A stretch of DNA of 64,000 nucleotides from Gilliamella apicola (lineage in GTDB: Bacteria > Pseudomonadota > Gammaproteobacteria > Enterobacterales > Orbaceae), in assembly GCF_003202915.1 (NCBI RefSeq), contig NZ_QGLP01000010.1, positions 1 through 64,000 of the forward strand. The letters are read 5' to 3'. Positions 1-8,798 of the stretch are shown piece after piece. Made by a program: the position numbers and the translations under genes. The first letter of the stretch is position 1. Each line of letters begins with the position of its first letter. Under the pieces are notes generated by a model that made no database searches, was not told the DNA's origin, and was given only the letters and a program-made list of their open reading frames with translations.

Positions 1-120
1 AACATCAAAATGACAGTATCATTAATTCACCCAATCGCAATGGCAGACGGTTTACGTTTCGCTATCCGTGAAGGTGGTCGTACTGTTGGTGCTGGTGTTG
101 TTGCTAAAGTTATTAAATAA
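1..120 (+). CDS. tuf: Elongation factor Tu, C-terminal fragment (cut by window edge)
   Basis: Only the last 39 codons and the TAA stop are in the window. The translated end, with [17 protein letters not shown] followed by [13 protein letters not shown], is the highly conserved C-terminus of domain 3 of EF-Tu, the GTPase that delivers aminoacyl-tRNA to the ribosome. The reading frame begins at the first base, so the start lies upstream of the window. A strong rho-independent terminator follows 20 bases after the stop. In E. coli tufA ends the rpsL-rpsG-fusA-tufA operon, next to tusDCB; here tusD-tusC lie about 56 kb away, so that arrangement is not kept. Confidence 0.97.
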   Translation, partial: NIKMTVSLIHPIAMADGLRFAIREGGRTVGAGVVAKVIK

Positions 121-138
121 TTTAAGCTTAATCAGCTC

Positions 139-169
139 AAAAAAGGTGCACTATGTGCACCTTTTTTAT
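139..169 (+). terminator. Rho-independent terminator of tuf
   Basis: The arms AAAAGGTGCAC and GTGCACCTTTT form a perfect stem around a short TAT loop, and the right arm runs into a T-tract. It lies about 20 bases after the tuf stop codon. Confidence 0.9.
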
Positions 170-431
170 TGTCCTCAATATTAAACTACTCCAATTAAAC
201 AGGTTAATTAGCCTATTTAGACCAATGTATCAAGATAAAGGCGATATCAGTGAAAATGCTGCCGTATATATAGCTGCTAAAGGTATTAGCTAGACAAAGA
301 AAAAGCAACTAAGAAAATAATTTACAATATTATTGTTGATTAACAAAAGCTGGAGATAGTCTATATCTCAAACTTTTCTTATTTATTTTTTGTCATATTT
401 GATAAATGTCATAGTGTTTCTTATTATTCGT
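170..431. other. Intergenic region between tuf and the TonB receptor
   Basis: There is no convincing gene here. A 22-codon open frame at 225-293 (starting MYQDKGDISENAAVY) has no clear ribosome binding site. It could be a fragment of a lost gene, but I do not recognise it. The right part is very AT-rich and should hold the promoter of the receptor gene, just ahead of the Fur box. Confidence 0.4.
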
Positions 432-450
432 GCAAATAATAATCATTATC
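432..450 (+). promoter_or_regulatory. Fur box upstream of the TonB-dependent receptor
   Basis: The 19-mer ending AATAATCATTATC matches the classical Fur consensus (GATAATGATAATCATTATC) at 16 of 19 positions by hand count. It ends 27 bases before the ATG at 478, a normal place for an iron-responsive repressor to block transcription. Confidence 0.8.
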
Positions 451-477
451 ATTAAACCAAATGAGAAGTGAGATATT

Positions 478-2541
478 ATGTGCAGAAAAAATAAAGTTAT
501 TCAAATAAGTATATTAACCCTATTCTATTCACCCATGATGTTTAGCGGTTATGCGTTAGCCGAGAACAGTTATGATACAATTATAGTTAACCCTAATGAT
601 AATGATGACAAAAAAAATTCATTGTCTCCGACTTTTCAGCAGGAACAAGCTAAACTGAAACAAACTGCTGGGGCGACTAACTTGATCATTCCAGAACAGG
701 AAAATAGACTATCCACACTACAAGATGCACTTGATTATCAACCCGGAATTATTATTCAAAACTTTTTCGGCGGCACAGATCAACCAAGGTTGAATATTCG
801 AGGTTCCGGGGTGCAAAGCGCCCCACTTTCAAGAGGAGTCTTACTATTACAAGATGGGTTACCTATCACTGATGCTGATGGTGATTTCCATATTAGTACC
901 TTAGATATGCGTGAAGCTCGGTTAATTTCAGTCTACCGTGGAGCCAATAATACCCATCCTCAAGCCAATAGTTTAGGTGGAGAATTGAATTTCATCTCAT
1001 ACACAGGAAAAGATGAACTTGGTAGTGCTCGTTATGAATATGGAGCATTTGGTAGAGAAGCCGCGCAAATCGCATTAGGTCATAGCGGTTATGATATGGA
1101 TGGTCGCATTAGCCTATCTTATGACCATTTTGATGGTTATCGAGATCATTCAACCTCACAACGGAAAACGGTTCGATCCAACTTTGGTTATCGTAATGAA
1201 AACTTTGAAAATAGAACATGGTTAAGTTGGACAGATTTACGTTTTGATATTCCAGGACCTTTATCGCAACGTAAAAGCAAAAGTGATCCAACGAGTATTT
1301 TTAAAGTTGTGCAGATGCGAGATCCGCATCGTAATGTTCAACAGGGGCGTATTGCTAACCGCGCAAATTGGACCCTAGATAACCAATCGATTGAGCTAGG
1401 TTTATGGTATCAGCATACACATGATAATTTTGTTACGCCAACCGATTATATTTTAAGTGATAGTAACACTATTGGTAGTCAATTAACTTATAATGCGACC
1501 TTTGATGATTTTAGCTATCGAGCGGCTCTCGCATGGGATAAAACCAATCTTGATCGTCAATTATTCATGAATCGACGTCATACCAAAATGAATAAACGTT
1601 CACTGGGAAAATATGATGCTACCGCAGAAAACGTATATGGATCCATTGGCTCCTCATGGCAAATCAACAATGAATGGCAACTCAATTTAGATACTAAAGT
1701 TACACATGCTAAACGAAATGTTGATGCGCGGCACAATAAAAACGCGCTTGATCAATCATGGACATTCTGGTCACCTAAATTAGGGGTAATTTGGCATCAA
1801 ACCAATGATACGCGATTTTATGCCAATTTAAGCACCAGTAACGAACCAGCATCTTTCCGTGAAATTATTACTAGCGATGGCATGAAAACCAAAATTAACA
1901 AATTAAATCGTCAAAAAGGCATTACTGCTGAAATTGGTGGTAATGGAAAGATAACCCAAGAGCTAAACTGGGATATTGCTTTATATCGGAGCATCATTAA
2001 AAATGAATATATTACCACGTACGACTCAAGTGGAACGGCAATAGGGGTATTTAATTATGGTGCCAAAACACGTCATCAAGGAATAGAAGCAGGCCTAAAA
2101 GGGCTAATACCTTCAATTTTTGCTTCTGGCGATATCGAATATCGTCTAACTTGGACGTATAACGATTTTCGTTTTATGGGTGGCGAATACAATCGTAATT
2201 ATATTGCCGGCATCCCTAAAAATACGATGACTGCCGAAATTTTATATAAATATGATAACTGGACACTTGGCCCAAATATTCACTGGTCTCCAACCAATAC
2301 GCCGGTTGATCATGCCAATAATATGAGTGTTCAATATCGAGATAAATATGCAGCTTTAGGCTTTAAAATTAATTATCAAAATCCTAATGGTTGGTCGGCT
2401 TATTTAACTGCGGATAACCTAACCAACAAGCATTATGCTACCGCCTCGGTTGCAAATAAAGTAGTAAAATCAAAACAAGAAAATACCTTATTCCCAGCTA
2501 TGGGATTCAATCTTAATAGTGGGCTTGTTTACCACTTCTAA
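478..2541 (+). CDS. TonB-dependent outer-membrane receptor (iron/siderophore type)
   Basis: This 687-residue protein has a signal peptide ending near residue 28 (GYALA). A TonB-box-like DTIIV follows at residues 33-37, then a plug domain at about 60-170 containing LNIRGSGVQ and GVLLLQDGLPITDADG. The rest has beta-barrel character and ends in the terminal aromatic YHF expected of a BAM substrate. The family takes up ferric complexes across the outer membrane using TonB-ExbB-ExbD energy. The Fur box just upstream supports an iron role; the exact ligand cannot be told from sequence. The RBS GAGAAGTGAG precedes the ATG. The convergent Crp/Fnr gene and the cupin-methyltransferase pair beyond it may belong to the same iron-linked locus, but that is inference. 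Confidence 0.9.
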   Translation: MCRKNKVIQISILTLFYSPMMFSGYALAENSYDTIIVNPNDNDDKKNSLSPTFQQEQAKLKQTAGATNLIIPEQENRLSTLQDALDYQPGIIIQNFFGGTDQPRLNIRGSGVQSAPLSRGVLLLQDGLPITDADGDFHISTLDMREARLISVYRGANNTHPQANSLGGELNFISYTGKDELGSARYEYGAFGREAAQIALGHSGYDMDGRISLSYDHFDGYRDHSTSQRKTVRSNFGYRNENFENRTWLSWTDLRFDIPGPLSQRKSKSDPTSIFKVVQMRDPHRNVQQGRIANRANWTLDNQSIELGLWYQHTHDNFVTPTDYILSDSNTIGSQLTYNATFDDFSYRAALAWDKTNLDRQLFMNRRHTKMNKRSLGKYDATAENVYGSIGSSWQINNEWQLNLDTKVTHAKRNVDARHNKNALDQSWTFWSPKLGVIWHQTNDTRFYANLSTSNEPASFREIITSDGMKTKINKLNRQKGITAEIGGNGKITQELNWDIALYRSIIKNEYITTYDSSGTAIGVFNYGAKTRHQGIEAGLKGLIPSIFASGDIEYRLTWTYNDFRFMGGEYNRNYIAGIPKNTMTAEILYKYDNWTLGPNIHWSPTNTPVDHANNMSVQYRDKYAALGFKINYQNPNGWSAYLTADNLTNKHYATASVANKVVKSKQENTLFPAMGFNLNSGLVYHF

Positions 2542-2547
2542 AAAAGT

Positions 2548-2574
2548 GTATCTGACAGTAATGCTGTCAGATAC
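2548..2574 (-). terminator. Hairpin between the receptor and the Crp/Fnr gene
   Basis: GTATCTGACAG and CTGTCAGATAC form a perfect 11-bp stem with a 5-base loop. The T-tract lies on the minus-strand exit side (the A-run at 2540-2545 on the plus strand), so it best serves the Crp/Fnr gene. It may also stop the receptor transcript. Confidence 0.75.
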
Positions 2575-2580
2575 CGCTAC

Positions 2581-3294
2581 TTAAAATGAACGTTTTGAAG
2601 GAAGCGTAAGTTCATTAAGATACGATTTATTTATTATTTTTATATTATTTAATTCAATTTCAATAATTTTTTGCTTACGCCAACTCGACATTAATCGACT
2701 TAAAGTTTCATAACGGATCCCAAGCTTAGTCGCCAATTGGCTACGTGAAATTGGTAAAACAAAACTCACATCATGTTTCGATGACTGAGATAAGATATAA
2801 GCAGCTAATCGTTGTTCTGCCGAGCTTGATGTTAACCAATCGATATTATTGATTTGTTCGTAAAGTTTTGTACTAAATTGAACTAACAAACGCTGCATAA
2901 TAATTGGATTGTTCATGCAAACTTGTAATACGCTACTTTTTTCTAACAATAACAAACTGCAATGCGTTTTTGCTCTGATGGTCATAGGAAAACGGTTATG
3001 GGGCATAAATACCGCGGCTATCGCAACTAATTCATAAGGAGAAAATATCCCAAAAATTTTCTCTTCACCTAAATAAGTGTTCCGAAACACCTCAACTTTG
3101 CCGGTAATAACTAAAGAACAACCGGAGAATAGCATACCTTCATAACTAATCAAATCGCCAGTACTAAACTCCAAATAATTGGCATTTTCAATAATTGGTT
3201 TTAATGCATCAGTAGTTACCCCATCAAACAACTTTACACGATTTAACCAATTTAAAATCTCAGATTGAGCTGGCATGGTTTTGACAAATGTCAT
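2581..3294 (-). CDS. Crp/Fnr-family transcriptional regulator
   Basis: The 237-residue protein has a cyclic-nucleotide-binding-type beta-barrel at about residues 20-130 and a C-terminal Crp-type winged helix (SRSQLATKLGIRYETLSRLMSSW). It lacks the N-terminal cysteine cluster of FNR, and the barrel does not show the cAMP-binding signature of CRP, so its effector is unknown. It resembles the heterogeneous Crp/Fnr subgroups that sense redox, NO or heme. It is divergent from the cupin-methyltransferase pair, which it may control, and convergent with the TonB receptor gene. Confidence 0.88.
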   Translation of the reverse strand: MTFVKTMPAQSEILNWLNRVKLFDGVTTDALKPIIENANYLEFSTGDLISYEGMLFSGCSLVITGKVEVFRNTYLGEEKIFGIFSPYELVAIAAVFMPHNRFPMTIRAKTHCSLLLLEKSSVLQVCMNNPIIMQRLLVQFSTKLYEQINNIDWLTSSSAEQRLAAYILSQSSKHDVSFVLPISRSQLATKLGIRYETLSRLMSSWRKQKIIEIELNNIKIINKSYLNELTLPSKRSF

Positions 3295-3337
3295 AGGGAT
3301 TACCTGATGATACTTTTAGAATGATGCCAATATAATT

Positions 3338-3356
3338 GATAATAATTCTTATTTCA
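3338..3356. promoter_or_regulatory. Possible weak Fur box in the divergent Crp/Fnr-cupin promoter region
   Basis: A GATAATAATTCTTATT stretch in the 224-base divergent region matches a Fur 19-mer at about 13 of 19 positions when read on the minus strand. In DNA this AT-rich, such a match can occur by chance. It is listed because a much better Fur box controls the neighbouring receptor. Confidence 0.3.
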
Positions 3357-3518
3357 ATTGGTAATGCATTATTATTAATTAGAATAACCATATGAAATAT
3401 AATGTTTTATTTATATTAATAGCGGTAATTTAACTACTTAAAACCTATGCTAAGAGTAGAGGTTAAAAAATGATCACTACTTTTTCATTTAGCATTTAGT
3501 AACAATCAGGAGAACCCT

Positions 3519-3860
3519 ATGTCAAATAATACAATTACCCCAGCACAAGCACTTAATTTAATTTCATTAGTTAATGAAACCGAGCAAGGTATTGCTAGCC
3601 GTATTTTAGCTAAGACTTCAGGCGGTAATCTAACCTTATTTTCTTTTGATAAAGGACAAGGACTTTCTGAACATAGTGCACCATTTGATGCACTCGTTAT
3701 GGTTTTAGAAGGCCAACTAACTTTAATCATTGATGATAAGCCTGTTAAAGCAGAACCGGGAACAATTGTGAGAATGCCAGCTAATATCCCTCACGCCGTT
3801 GAAGCTCCGACAAAAGCTAAAATGTTATTAATCATGTTAAGAGAAATCAAAATTAATTAA
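3519..3860 (+). CDS. Small cupin-domain protein
   Basis: This 113-residue single-domain cupin shows the conserved features GQGLSEHSAPFDALVMVLEGQ (first motif, with one His and a Glu) and PGTIVRMPANIPHAVEA (second motif). Proteins of this size usually bind a metal or small ligand in a beta-barrel. The exact role is unknown. A good RBS (CAGGAGAA) precedes the ATG. The methyltransferase gene starts 14 bases downstream, so the two are co-transcribed. The pair is divergent from the Crp/Fnr regulator. Cupins next to Crp/Fnr regulators are common in facultative anaerobes, which hints at a redox or stress function, but this is inference. Confidence 0.8.
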   Translation: MSNNTITPAQALNLISLVNETEQGIASRILAKTSGGNLTLFSFDKGQGLSEHSAPFDALVMVLEGQLTLIIDDKPVKAEPGTIVRMPANIPHAVEAPTKAKMLLIMLREIKIN

Positions 3861-3874
3861 ACGAAGGATCTACC

Positions 3875-4645
3875 ATGGAAAACAATAAAAAAGAAGCTGG
3901 CCATAAATTTTTGGCCCGTCTCGGTAAAACACGTTTACGACCAGGCGGAAAAAAAGCAACTGACTGGTTATTCAAACAAGCTGAATTTACACCGCAAAGC
4001 CAAGTGTTAGAAATCGCATGCAATATGGGGACCACCTCTATCGAAATAGCCAAGCGATTTAATTGCCATATTATTGGTATCGATATGGATAAAATGGCAT
4101 TAGAGAAAGCTAAACAAAATGTTATCAAAAATAATCTAAGCGAATCAGTTGATATAAAACAAGCTGATGCTTCAAAATTACCTTTTGCTGATAACAGCTT
4201 TGATATTGTAATTAATGAAGCGATGCTAACCATGTATGCAAATAAGGCGAAAGCTCACTTACTCAAAGAGTATTTTCGAGTATTAAAACCAGGTGGAAAA
4301 TTATTAACCCATGACATTATGTTATTAAACCCCGAACATTCTCAAGACGTAATGGAACAAATCCATCATGCGATCAATGTTAATGCTCAGCCTATGAGCC
4401 ATAATGCTTGGATAAATCTTTTTTCCAGCATAGGTTTTAGTCATATAAAATCTGTACACTCTCCTATGACGCTAATGTCACCGAAGGGAATGATTATTGA
4501 TGAGGGATTTTTCGGTGCGCTAAAAATTGTGCGTAATGCATTACATAAACAAAATCGGCCACAATTTTTGAAAATGTTTAAAACATTTAGAAAAAATAAA
4601 AAATACCTTAACTATATTGCAGTGTGCAGTGTCAAACCCAAATAA
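3875..4645 (+). CDS. Class I SAM-dependent methyltransferase
   Basis: The 256-residue protein has a Rossmann-type methyltransferase core. Motif I is VLEIACNMGTTSIEIA at about residues 44-59, with acidic ribose-binding Asp70 in IIGID; motif II is DASKLPFADNSFDIV, followed by RVLKPGGKLL. Motif I carries CNMGT in place of the usual GCGTG, so the glycine-rich loop is unusual. It resembles the UbiE/Methyltransf_11 small-molecule enzymes. The substrate cannot be read from sequence. The RBS (GAAGGA) lies between the cupin stop and this ATG, showing a two-gene operon. The link to iron or to the Crp/Fnr regulator is by position only. Confidence 0.82.
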   Translation: MENNKKEAGHKFLARLGKTRLRPGGKKATDWLFKQAEFTPQSQVLEIACNMGTTSIEIAKRFNCHIIGIDMDKMALEKAKQNVIKNNLSESVDIKQADASKLPFADNSFDIVINEAMLTMYANKAKAHLLKEYFRVLKPGGKLLTHDIMLLNPEHSQDVMEQIHHAINVNAQPMSHNAWINLFSSIGFSHIKSVHSPMTLMSPKGMIIDEGFFGALKIVRNALHKQNRPQFLKMFKTFRKNKKYLNYIAVCSVKPK

Positions 4646-4747
4646 TAAATAGGTATAACTAATTCTTAAAAAGAGAATACCATGACGAAATAACCTTTTT
4701 TTGCTATAGTAACCACCATTTTACTTAACTTGGAATAATGAAAAGCT

Positions 4748-5083
4748 ATGGAATCTATACCTAATTGCCCAGTTTGCCAATCAGAACACACTTACCATGA
4801 TGGTACCTTTTATGTATGCCCTGAATGTGCACACGAATGGGATCCAAATCAAGAAACTTCAACAAATGATGAATTACAAGTTAAAGACAGTAATGGCAAT
4901 TTACTTGTTGATGGTGACGATATTATTTTGATTAAAGATCTAAAATTAAAAGGATCATCAACCGTTCTTAAAAAAGGGGCTAAAGCTAAAAGCATTCGTC
5001 TAGTAGACGGCGATCATGAAATTGATTGTAAAATTGATGGAATGAAAGTCATGCTCAAGGCTTGTTTTGTTAAAAAAGCTTAA
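4748..5083 (+). CDS. yjdM: PhnA/YjdM-family zinc-ribbon protein
   Basis: The 111-residue protein matches the PhnA (YjdM) family. An N-terminal zinc ribbon has Cys7, Cys10, Cys24 and Cys27 (NCPVCQSEH and VCPECAHEW). A C-terminal SH3-like PhnA domain ([14 protein letters not shown] and [11 protein letters not shown]) follows. Despite the old phosphonate-related name, the family is widespread without phn genes and its function is uncertain. No phn genes are nearby. The gene stands alone, with about 100 bases upstream and a hairpin downstream. Confidence 0.9.
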   Translation: MESIPNCPVCQSEHTYHDGTFYVCPECAHEWDPNQETSTNDELQVKDSNGNLLVDGDDIILIKDLKLKGSSTVLKKGAKAKSIRLVDGDHEIDCKIDGMKVMLKACFVKKA

Positions 5084-5111
5084 TTATCCAAATCCACCTG
5101 CAACTTATCTT

Positions 5112-5146
5112 TTATAAGCTAATGAACTCACTTCGTTAGCTTATAA
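5112..5146 (+). terminator. Hairpin after yjdM
   Basis: TTATAAGCTAA and TTAGCTTATAA form a perfect 11-bp stem, with a smaller inner stem in the loop. No T-tract follows, so termination is plausible but not certain. Confidence 0.55.
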
Positions 5147-5223
5147 ATTAACCACTTCAACAATTAGTTAAATAATGACCAACCAACAATTTATACTTAA
5201 AATCATATAAAATTAAATACTGC

Positions 5224-5258
5224 TGGTAATTTTTAACTAAATATGATATAAAACGCGC
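5224..5258 (+). promoter_or_regulatory. Probable rpsB promoter with GC-rich discriminator
   Basis: A TATAAA -10-like hexamer at 5247-5252 is followed at once by ACGCGCGC. This GC-rich discriminator stands out in very AT-rich DNA and is typical of stringently controlled ribosomal promoters. The -35 element is weak (CTGGTA, about 17 bases upstream). The start would leave a leader of about 180 bases before rpsB. Confidence 0.5.
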
Positions 5259-5350
5259 GCTACATTTCATATTATTTTCACTGAGAAAAATAGCGAAATA
5301 GCAGCATAAATTTCATTAATTAACGTTATAACACACACATATCATTACTC

Positions 5351-5437
5351 TTTGCCGGGGTGCCTTTTGCTTAAAGTAATAAGGTCGGCTAAAGCGGATA
5401 TGTGGAGGCATAACCCCAACGTAAAAATGAGGAAATC
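5351..5437 (+). promoter_or_regulatory. rpsB mRNA leader, likely S2 autoregulatory element
   Basis: GGGGT GCCT (5357-5365) pairs with AGGC-ATA-ACCCC (5406-5417) to close a structured leader that ends just before the RBS. A conserved S2-binding leader controlling rpsB-tsf translation is known in gammaproteobacteria; the position and the bulged closing stem here fit it. The intermediate part includes GGTCGGC and other GC-rich pairing blocks. Confidence 0.65.
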
Positions 5438-6175
5438 ATGACTACAGTATCAATGCGCGATATGTTACAAGCAGGTGTACACTTTGGACACCAAACTCGT
5501 TATTGGAACCCAAAAATGAAACCATTTATTTTTGGTGCACGTAACAAAGTTCACATTATCAATCTTGAAAAAACAGTACCAATGTTCAATGAAGCATTAG
5601 CTGAATTAAACAAGATTGCTGCGCGTAAAGGTAAAATTTTATTTGTTGGTACTAAACGTGCCGCGAGTGAAGCAATTAAACAAGCAGCTGAAAGCTGTGG
5701 ACAATACTACGTTAATCACCGTTGGTTAGGTGGTATGTTGACTAACTGGAAAACAGTTCGTCAATCAATCAAACGTCTTAAAGATTTAGAAACACAAGCT
5801 AATGATGGTACATTTGATAAATTAACCAAGAAAGAAGCACTTATGCGTGCTCGTGAAATGGCTAAATTAGAAAATAGCTTGGGTGGAATTAAAAATATGG
5901 GTGGCTTACCCGATGTGATTTTTGTTATTGGTGCTGACCATGAACACATCGCAATCAAAGAAGCTAACAATTTAGGTATTCCAGTCATTGCTGTTGTTGA
6001 TACTAACTCAGATCCAGATGGTATTGATTATATCGTTCCAGGTAATGATGATGCGATCCGTGCAATTCAATTATATGCAAATGCGGTTGCTGAAGCAGTT
6101 CGTTCTGGTCGTGAACAAAATCAATCTCCAGTATCTGAAGAAAGCTTTGTTGAAGAAGCTCCAGCAGCAGAGTAA
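5438..6175 (+). CDS. rpsB: 30S ribosomal protein S2
   Basis: This 245-residue protein is full length and matches S2 throughout ([62 protein letters not shown]). S2 joins the 30S subunit late, near S1, and is essential for translation initiation. The RBS GAGGAAAT precedes the ATG. It is the first gene of the rpsB-tsf operon, separated from tsf by an 85-base spacer with an attenuator-like hairpin. Expression is likely set by the leader structure upstream through feedback from S2 itself, as known in relatives. Confidence 0.98.
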   Translation: MTTVSMRDMLQAGVHFGHQTRYWNPKMKPFIFGARNKVHIINLEKTVPMFNEALAELNKIAARKGKILFVGTKRAASEAIKQAAESCGQYYVNHRWLGGMLTNWKTVRQSIKRLKDLETQANDGTFDKLTKKEALMRAREMAKLENSLGGIKNMGGLPDVIFVIGADHEHIAIKEANNLGIPVIAVVDTNSDPDGIDYIVPGNDDAIRAIQLYANAVAEAVRSGREQNQSPVSEESFVEEAPAAE

Positions 6176-6193
6176 TAAACTCAAATATTTTCA

Positions 6194-6216
6194 GGGTCGA
6201 TAATAAATATCGACCC
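6194..6216 (+). terminator. Attenuator-like hairpin between rpsB and tsf
   Basis: GGGTCGATA and TATCGACCC make a 9-bp stem with a 5-base loop. Only a weak T content follows, so it probably reduces rather than stops transcription into tsf. Confidence 0.6.
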
Positions 6217-6260
6217 ATTCTAATGACAATCATCACAATGGTTAACTAGAGGATTTAAAA

Positions 6261-7121
6261 ATGGCTGAAGTTACCGCTTCTATGGTAAAAGAACTGCGCG
6301 AAAGAACTGGCGCAGGTATGATGGAATGTAAAAAAGCATTAGTTGAAGCAAATGGTGATATCGATCTTGCTATCGACAACATGCGTAAATCAGGTCAAGC
6401 AAAAGCAGCTAAAAAAGCTGGTCGTGTAGCAGCTGAAGGTGTAATTATTTCTAAAATTTCTGCTGATAAAAAAGTGGGTGTTATTTTAGAAATCAACTGT
6501 GAAACTGACTTCGTGGCTAAAGATGCTGGCTTCTTAGCATTTAGCGACAAAGTAGCAACTGCCGCTTTAAATGATCGCATCACTGATCTTGCAGCTTTAC
6601 AAGCAAAATTTGAAGAAGAACGTACGGCACTAGTTGCTAAAATTGGCGAAAACATTGGTATCCGTCGTGTTAAAGAAATTGCTGGCGATGTTGTTGGTAG
6701 TTATCAACACGGTGCCCGTATTGGTGTTTTAGTTGCAGCAAATAGCGGTTGTGATGAAGAATTAGTTAAACACATTGCAATGCACATTGCCGCAAGCAAA
6801 CCAGAATATGTTGACCCAAGTGATGTACCTGCTGATGTGGTTGAACATGAACGTAATATTCAAATCGATATTGCAATGCAATCTGGTAAACCACGTGAAA
6901 TAGCAGAAAAAATGGTTGAAGGCCGTATGCGTAAATTCACTGGTGAAGTATCACTTACTGGTCAACCATTTGTAATGGATCCTAGCAAAACAGTTGGTGA
7001 TTTACTTACTGAGAAAAAAGCGACTGTTGCATCATTTATCCGCTTCGAAGTGGGTGAAGGTATCGAAAAAGTCGAAGTTGACTTTGCAGCCGAAGTTGCT
7101 GCGATTTCGAAACAATCTTAA
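6261..7121 (+). CDS. tsf: Elongation factor Ts
   Basis: The 286-residue guanine-nucleotide exchange factor regenerates EF-Tu-GTP. The N-terminal UBA-like domain ([19 protein letters not shown]) and the EF-Tu-contacting TDFVAK motif in [11 protein letters not shown] are present, followed by the core subdomains, with a typical C-terminus. It is downstream of rpsB in the standard order and is followed by a clear terminator, so pyrH has its own transcript. The RBS is AGAGGA. Nothing is abnormal in length or in key residues. Confidence 0.98.
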   Translation: MAEVTASMVKELRERTGAGMMECKKALVEANGDIDLAIDNMRKSGQAKAAKKAGRVAAEGVIISKISADKKVGVILEINCETDFVAKDAGFLAFSDKVATAALNDRITDLAALQAKFEEERTALVAKIGENIGIRRVKEIAGDVVGSYQHGARIGVLVAANSGCDEELVKHIAMHIAASKPEYVDPSDVPADVVEHERNIQIDIAMQSGKPREIAEKMVEGRMRKFTGEVSLTGQPFVMDPSKTVGDLLTEKKATVASFIRFEVGEGIEKVEVDFAAEVAAISKQS

Positions 7122-7131
7122 TTGTTTTATT

Positions 7132-7154
7132 AAAACCGCCGTCATGGCGGTTTT
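7132..7154 (+). terminator. Rho-independent terminator of rpsB-tsf
   Basis: AAAACCGCC and GGCGGTTTT form a 9-bp stem with a GTCAT loop, ending in T residues, 10 bases after the tsf stop. Confidence 0.9.
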
Positions 7155-7240
7155 GTTTATCTGCAAAATATTTTAAAATGATTGCCAGCTAGTTATGCTA
7201 GCTTTTTAAGTAATTAAATAACGAAATAGTGAGACTTCAT

Positions 7241-7975
7241 ATGGTAACCCCTTTCTATAAACGTATCCTTCTTAAACTCAGTGGTGAAGCATTGCAAGGT
7301 GAAGAAGGTTTTGGTATTGATCCAACTGTTCTTGATCGTATGGCACAAGAAATTAAAGAACTTATCGACATGAATGTTCAGGTTGCTGTTGTTATTGGGG
7401 GTGGTAATCTATTTCGTGGTGCAGGACTTGCTAAAGCGGGTATGAACCGTGTTGTTGGAGACCATATGGGCATGCTTGCCACCGTTATGAATGGTCTTGC
7501 CATGCGTGATGCGTTGCACCGAATTGAAGTTAATGCTCGTTTGATGTCGGCAATTCCATTAAACGGCGTTTGTGATGATTATCGCTGGACCGAGGCAATC
7601 AGCTTGCTTAAGCATGGTAAAGTCGTTATTCTTTCGGCAGGAACTGGCAACCCGTTTTTCACAACTGATTCAGCGGCATGTCTACGCGGGATTGAAATTG
7701 AAGCTGATGTGGTTTTAAAAGCGACCAAAGTTAATGGCGTTTATTCTGCCGATCCAGTAAAAGATCCCAATGCAACACTCTATAAAACACTTAACTATGA
7801 AAAAGTGTTAGATGATGAATTAAAAGTAATGGATTTAGCCGCATTTACATTAGCACGTGATCATAATCTACCAATTTGTGTGTTTAATATGAATAAACCG
7901 GGTGCATTACGTCGCGTCATTTTAGGCGAGCAAGAAGGAACATTAATCAATAATCAGGCTACAGTTACCTGTTAG
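7241..7975 (+). CDS. pyrH: UMP kinase
   Basis: The 244-residue amino-acid-kinase-fold enzyme phosphorylates UMP to UDP. It shows [15 protein letters not shown] at the N-terminus, [27 protein letters not shown] and the ATP-site region [14 protein letters not shown]. An upstream in-frame GTG at 7229 would add four residues. The ATG at 7241 is preferred because GTGAGA at 7229-7234 serves as its RBS and the length then matches the usual 240 or so residues. It is followed 27 bases later by frr, the conserved neighbour. UTP feedback on PyrH is known for the family. Confidence 0.96.
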   Translation: MVTPFYKRILLKLSGEALQGEEGFGIDPTVLDRMAQEIKELIDMNVQVAVVIGGGNLFRGAGLAKAGMNRVVGDHMGMLATVMNGLAMRDALHRIEVNARLMSAIPLNGVCDDYRWTEAISLLKHGKVVILSAGTGNPFFTTDSAACLRGIEIEADVVLKATKVNGVYSADPVKDPNATLYKTLNYEKVLDDELKVMDLAAFTLARDHNLPICVFNMNKPGALRRVILGEQEGTLINNQATVTC

Positions 7976-8002
7976 TCTTATTTATTTAAAAAGGTTTTTA
8001 TT

Positions 8003-8560
8003 ATGCTAAATGAGATTCAAAAAGAAGCGCAAGAGCGCATGGAAAAAAGTATTGAGGCTTTCCAGAATCATATTTCTAAAATTCGAACTGGTCGCGCATC
8101 ACCTAGTTTATTAGATGGTATTATGGTTGAATATTACGGTAGCCCAACACCGCTTCGCCAATTAGCCAATGTGGTTGCTGAAGATTCAAGAACACTTGCA
8201 ATTACCGTGTTTGATAAATCATTAACACCATTAATTGAAAAAGCAATTTTAACTTCTGATTTAGGCTTGAACCCTGCATCAGCCGGCACCGTTATTCGAG
8301 TTCCTCTGCCACCGTTAACTGAAGAACGTCGTCGTGATTTAACGAAAATTGTTCGTGGTGAAGCAGAACAAGGACGCGTATCAATCCGTAATATCCGTCG
8401 TGATGCCAATGATCAGATTAAAGTATTATTGAAAGATAAAGAAATTTCTGAAGATGATGAACGTAAATCGCAAGATCTCATTCAAAAAGCAACCGATGCG
8501 GCAATTAAAAAATTAGATAGCGTACTTGCTGATAAAGAAAAAGAATTAATGGAATTTTAA
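8003..8560 (+). CDS. frr: Ribosome recycling factor
   Basis: The 185-residue protein is the standard length for RRF, which with EF-G splits the post-termination ribosome. Diagnostic stretches are [44 protein letters not shown] (here [16 protein letters not shown]) and [12 protein letters not shown]. It is co-directional with pyrH and ends at a strong terminator. In E. coli the next gene is dxr; here deoC and deoR lie between frr and dxr. Confidence 0.98.
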   Translation: MLNEIQKEAQERMEKSIEAFQNHISKIRTGRASPSLLDGIMVEYYGSPTPLRQLANVVAEDSRTLAITVFDKSLTPLIEKAILTSDLGLNPASAGTVIRVPLPPLTEERRRDLTKIVRGEAEQGRVSIRNIRRDANDQIKVLLKDKEISEDDERKSQDLIQKATDAAIKKLDSVLADKEKELMEF

Positions 8561-8586
8561 TTTTTTAGAAATTGATTATTCAGATA

Positions 8587-8622
8587 AAAAGCGCTCTGTT
8601 TAGTTAAACAGAGCGTTTTTTA
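8587..8622 (+). terminator. Rho-independent terminator of pyrH-frr
   Basis: CGCTCTGTTTA and TAAACAGAGCG form an 11-bp stem followed by a run of six T, 30 bases after the frr stop. Confidence 0.93.
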
Positions 8623-8680
8623 TTGGTTAATAGAAAAAATTAACTCATCTTTTGATATTTCAAATTCTGACAAATTAACG

Positions 8681-8739
8681 ATATAATGTTACTAAAATAA
8701 CATCACTTTCCTGTATTTGTTATTTTAATAACATTATAT
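8681..8739 (+). promoter_or_regulatory. Paired DeoR-type operators upstream of deoC
   Basis: Two 16-bp palindromes occur: TGTTACTAAAATAACA at 8687-8702 and TGTTATTTTAATAACA at 8718-8733 (the second perfect, the first with one mismatched pair). Their size and ends (TGTTA...TAACA) match the known E. coli DeoR operator (TGTTAGAATTCTAACA). The centres are 31 bp apart, about three helical turns. The flanks are also mirror images, giving a nearly perfect 22-bp inverted repeat. A deoR gene follows deoC, so autoregulation is likely. Confidence 0.8.
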
Positions 8740-8798
8740 CTATTTATTGATCATAAATTAGATTTGACATTAATACTAAAATATTTAAGGAAACCTTT

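Noticed and set aside
225-293. 22-codon frame after tuf as a gene
   Set aside because: No RBS and no recognisable family; kept only as a possible gene fragment in the intergenic note.
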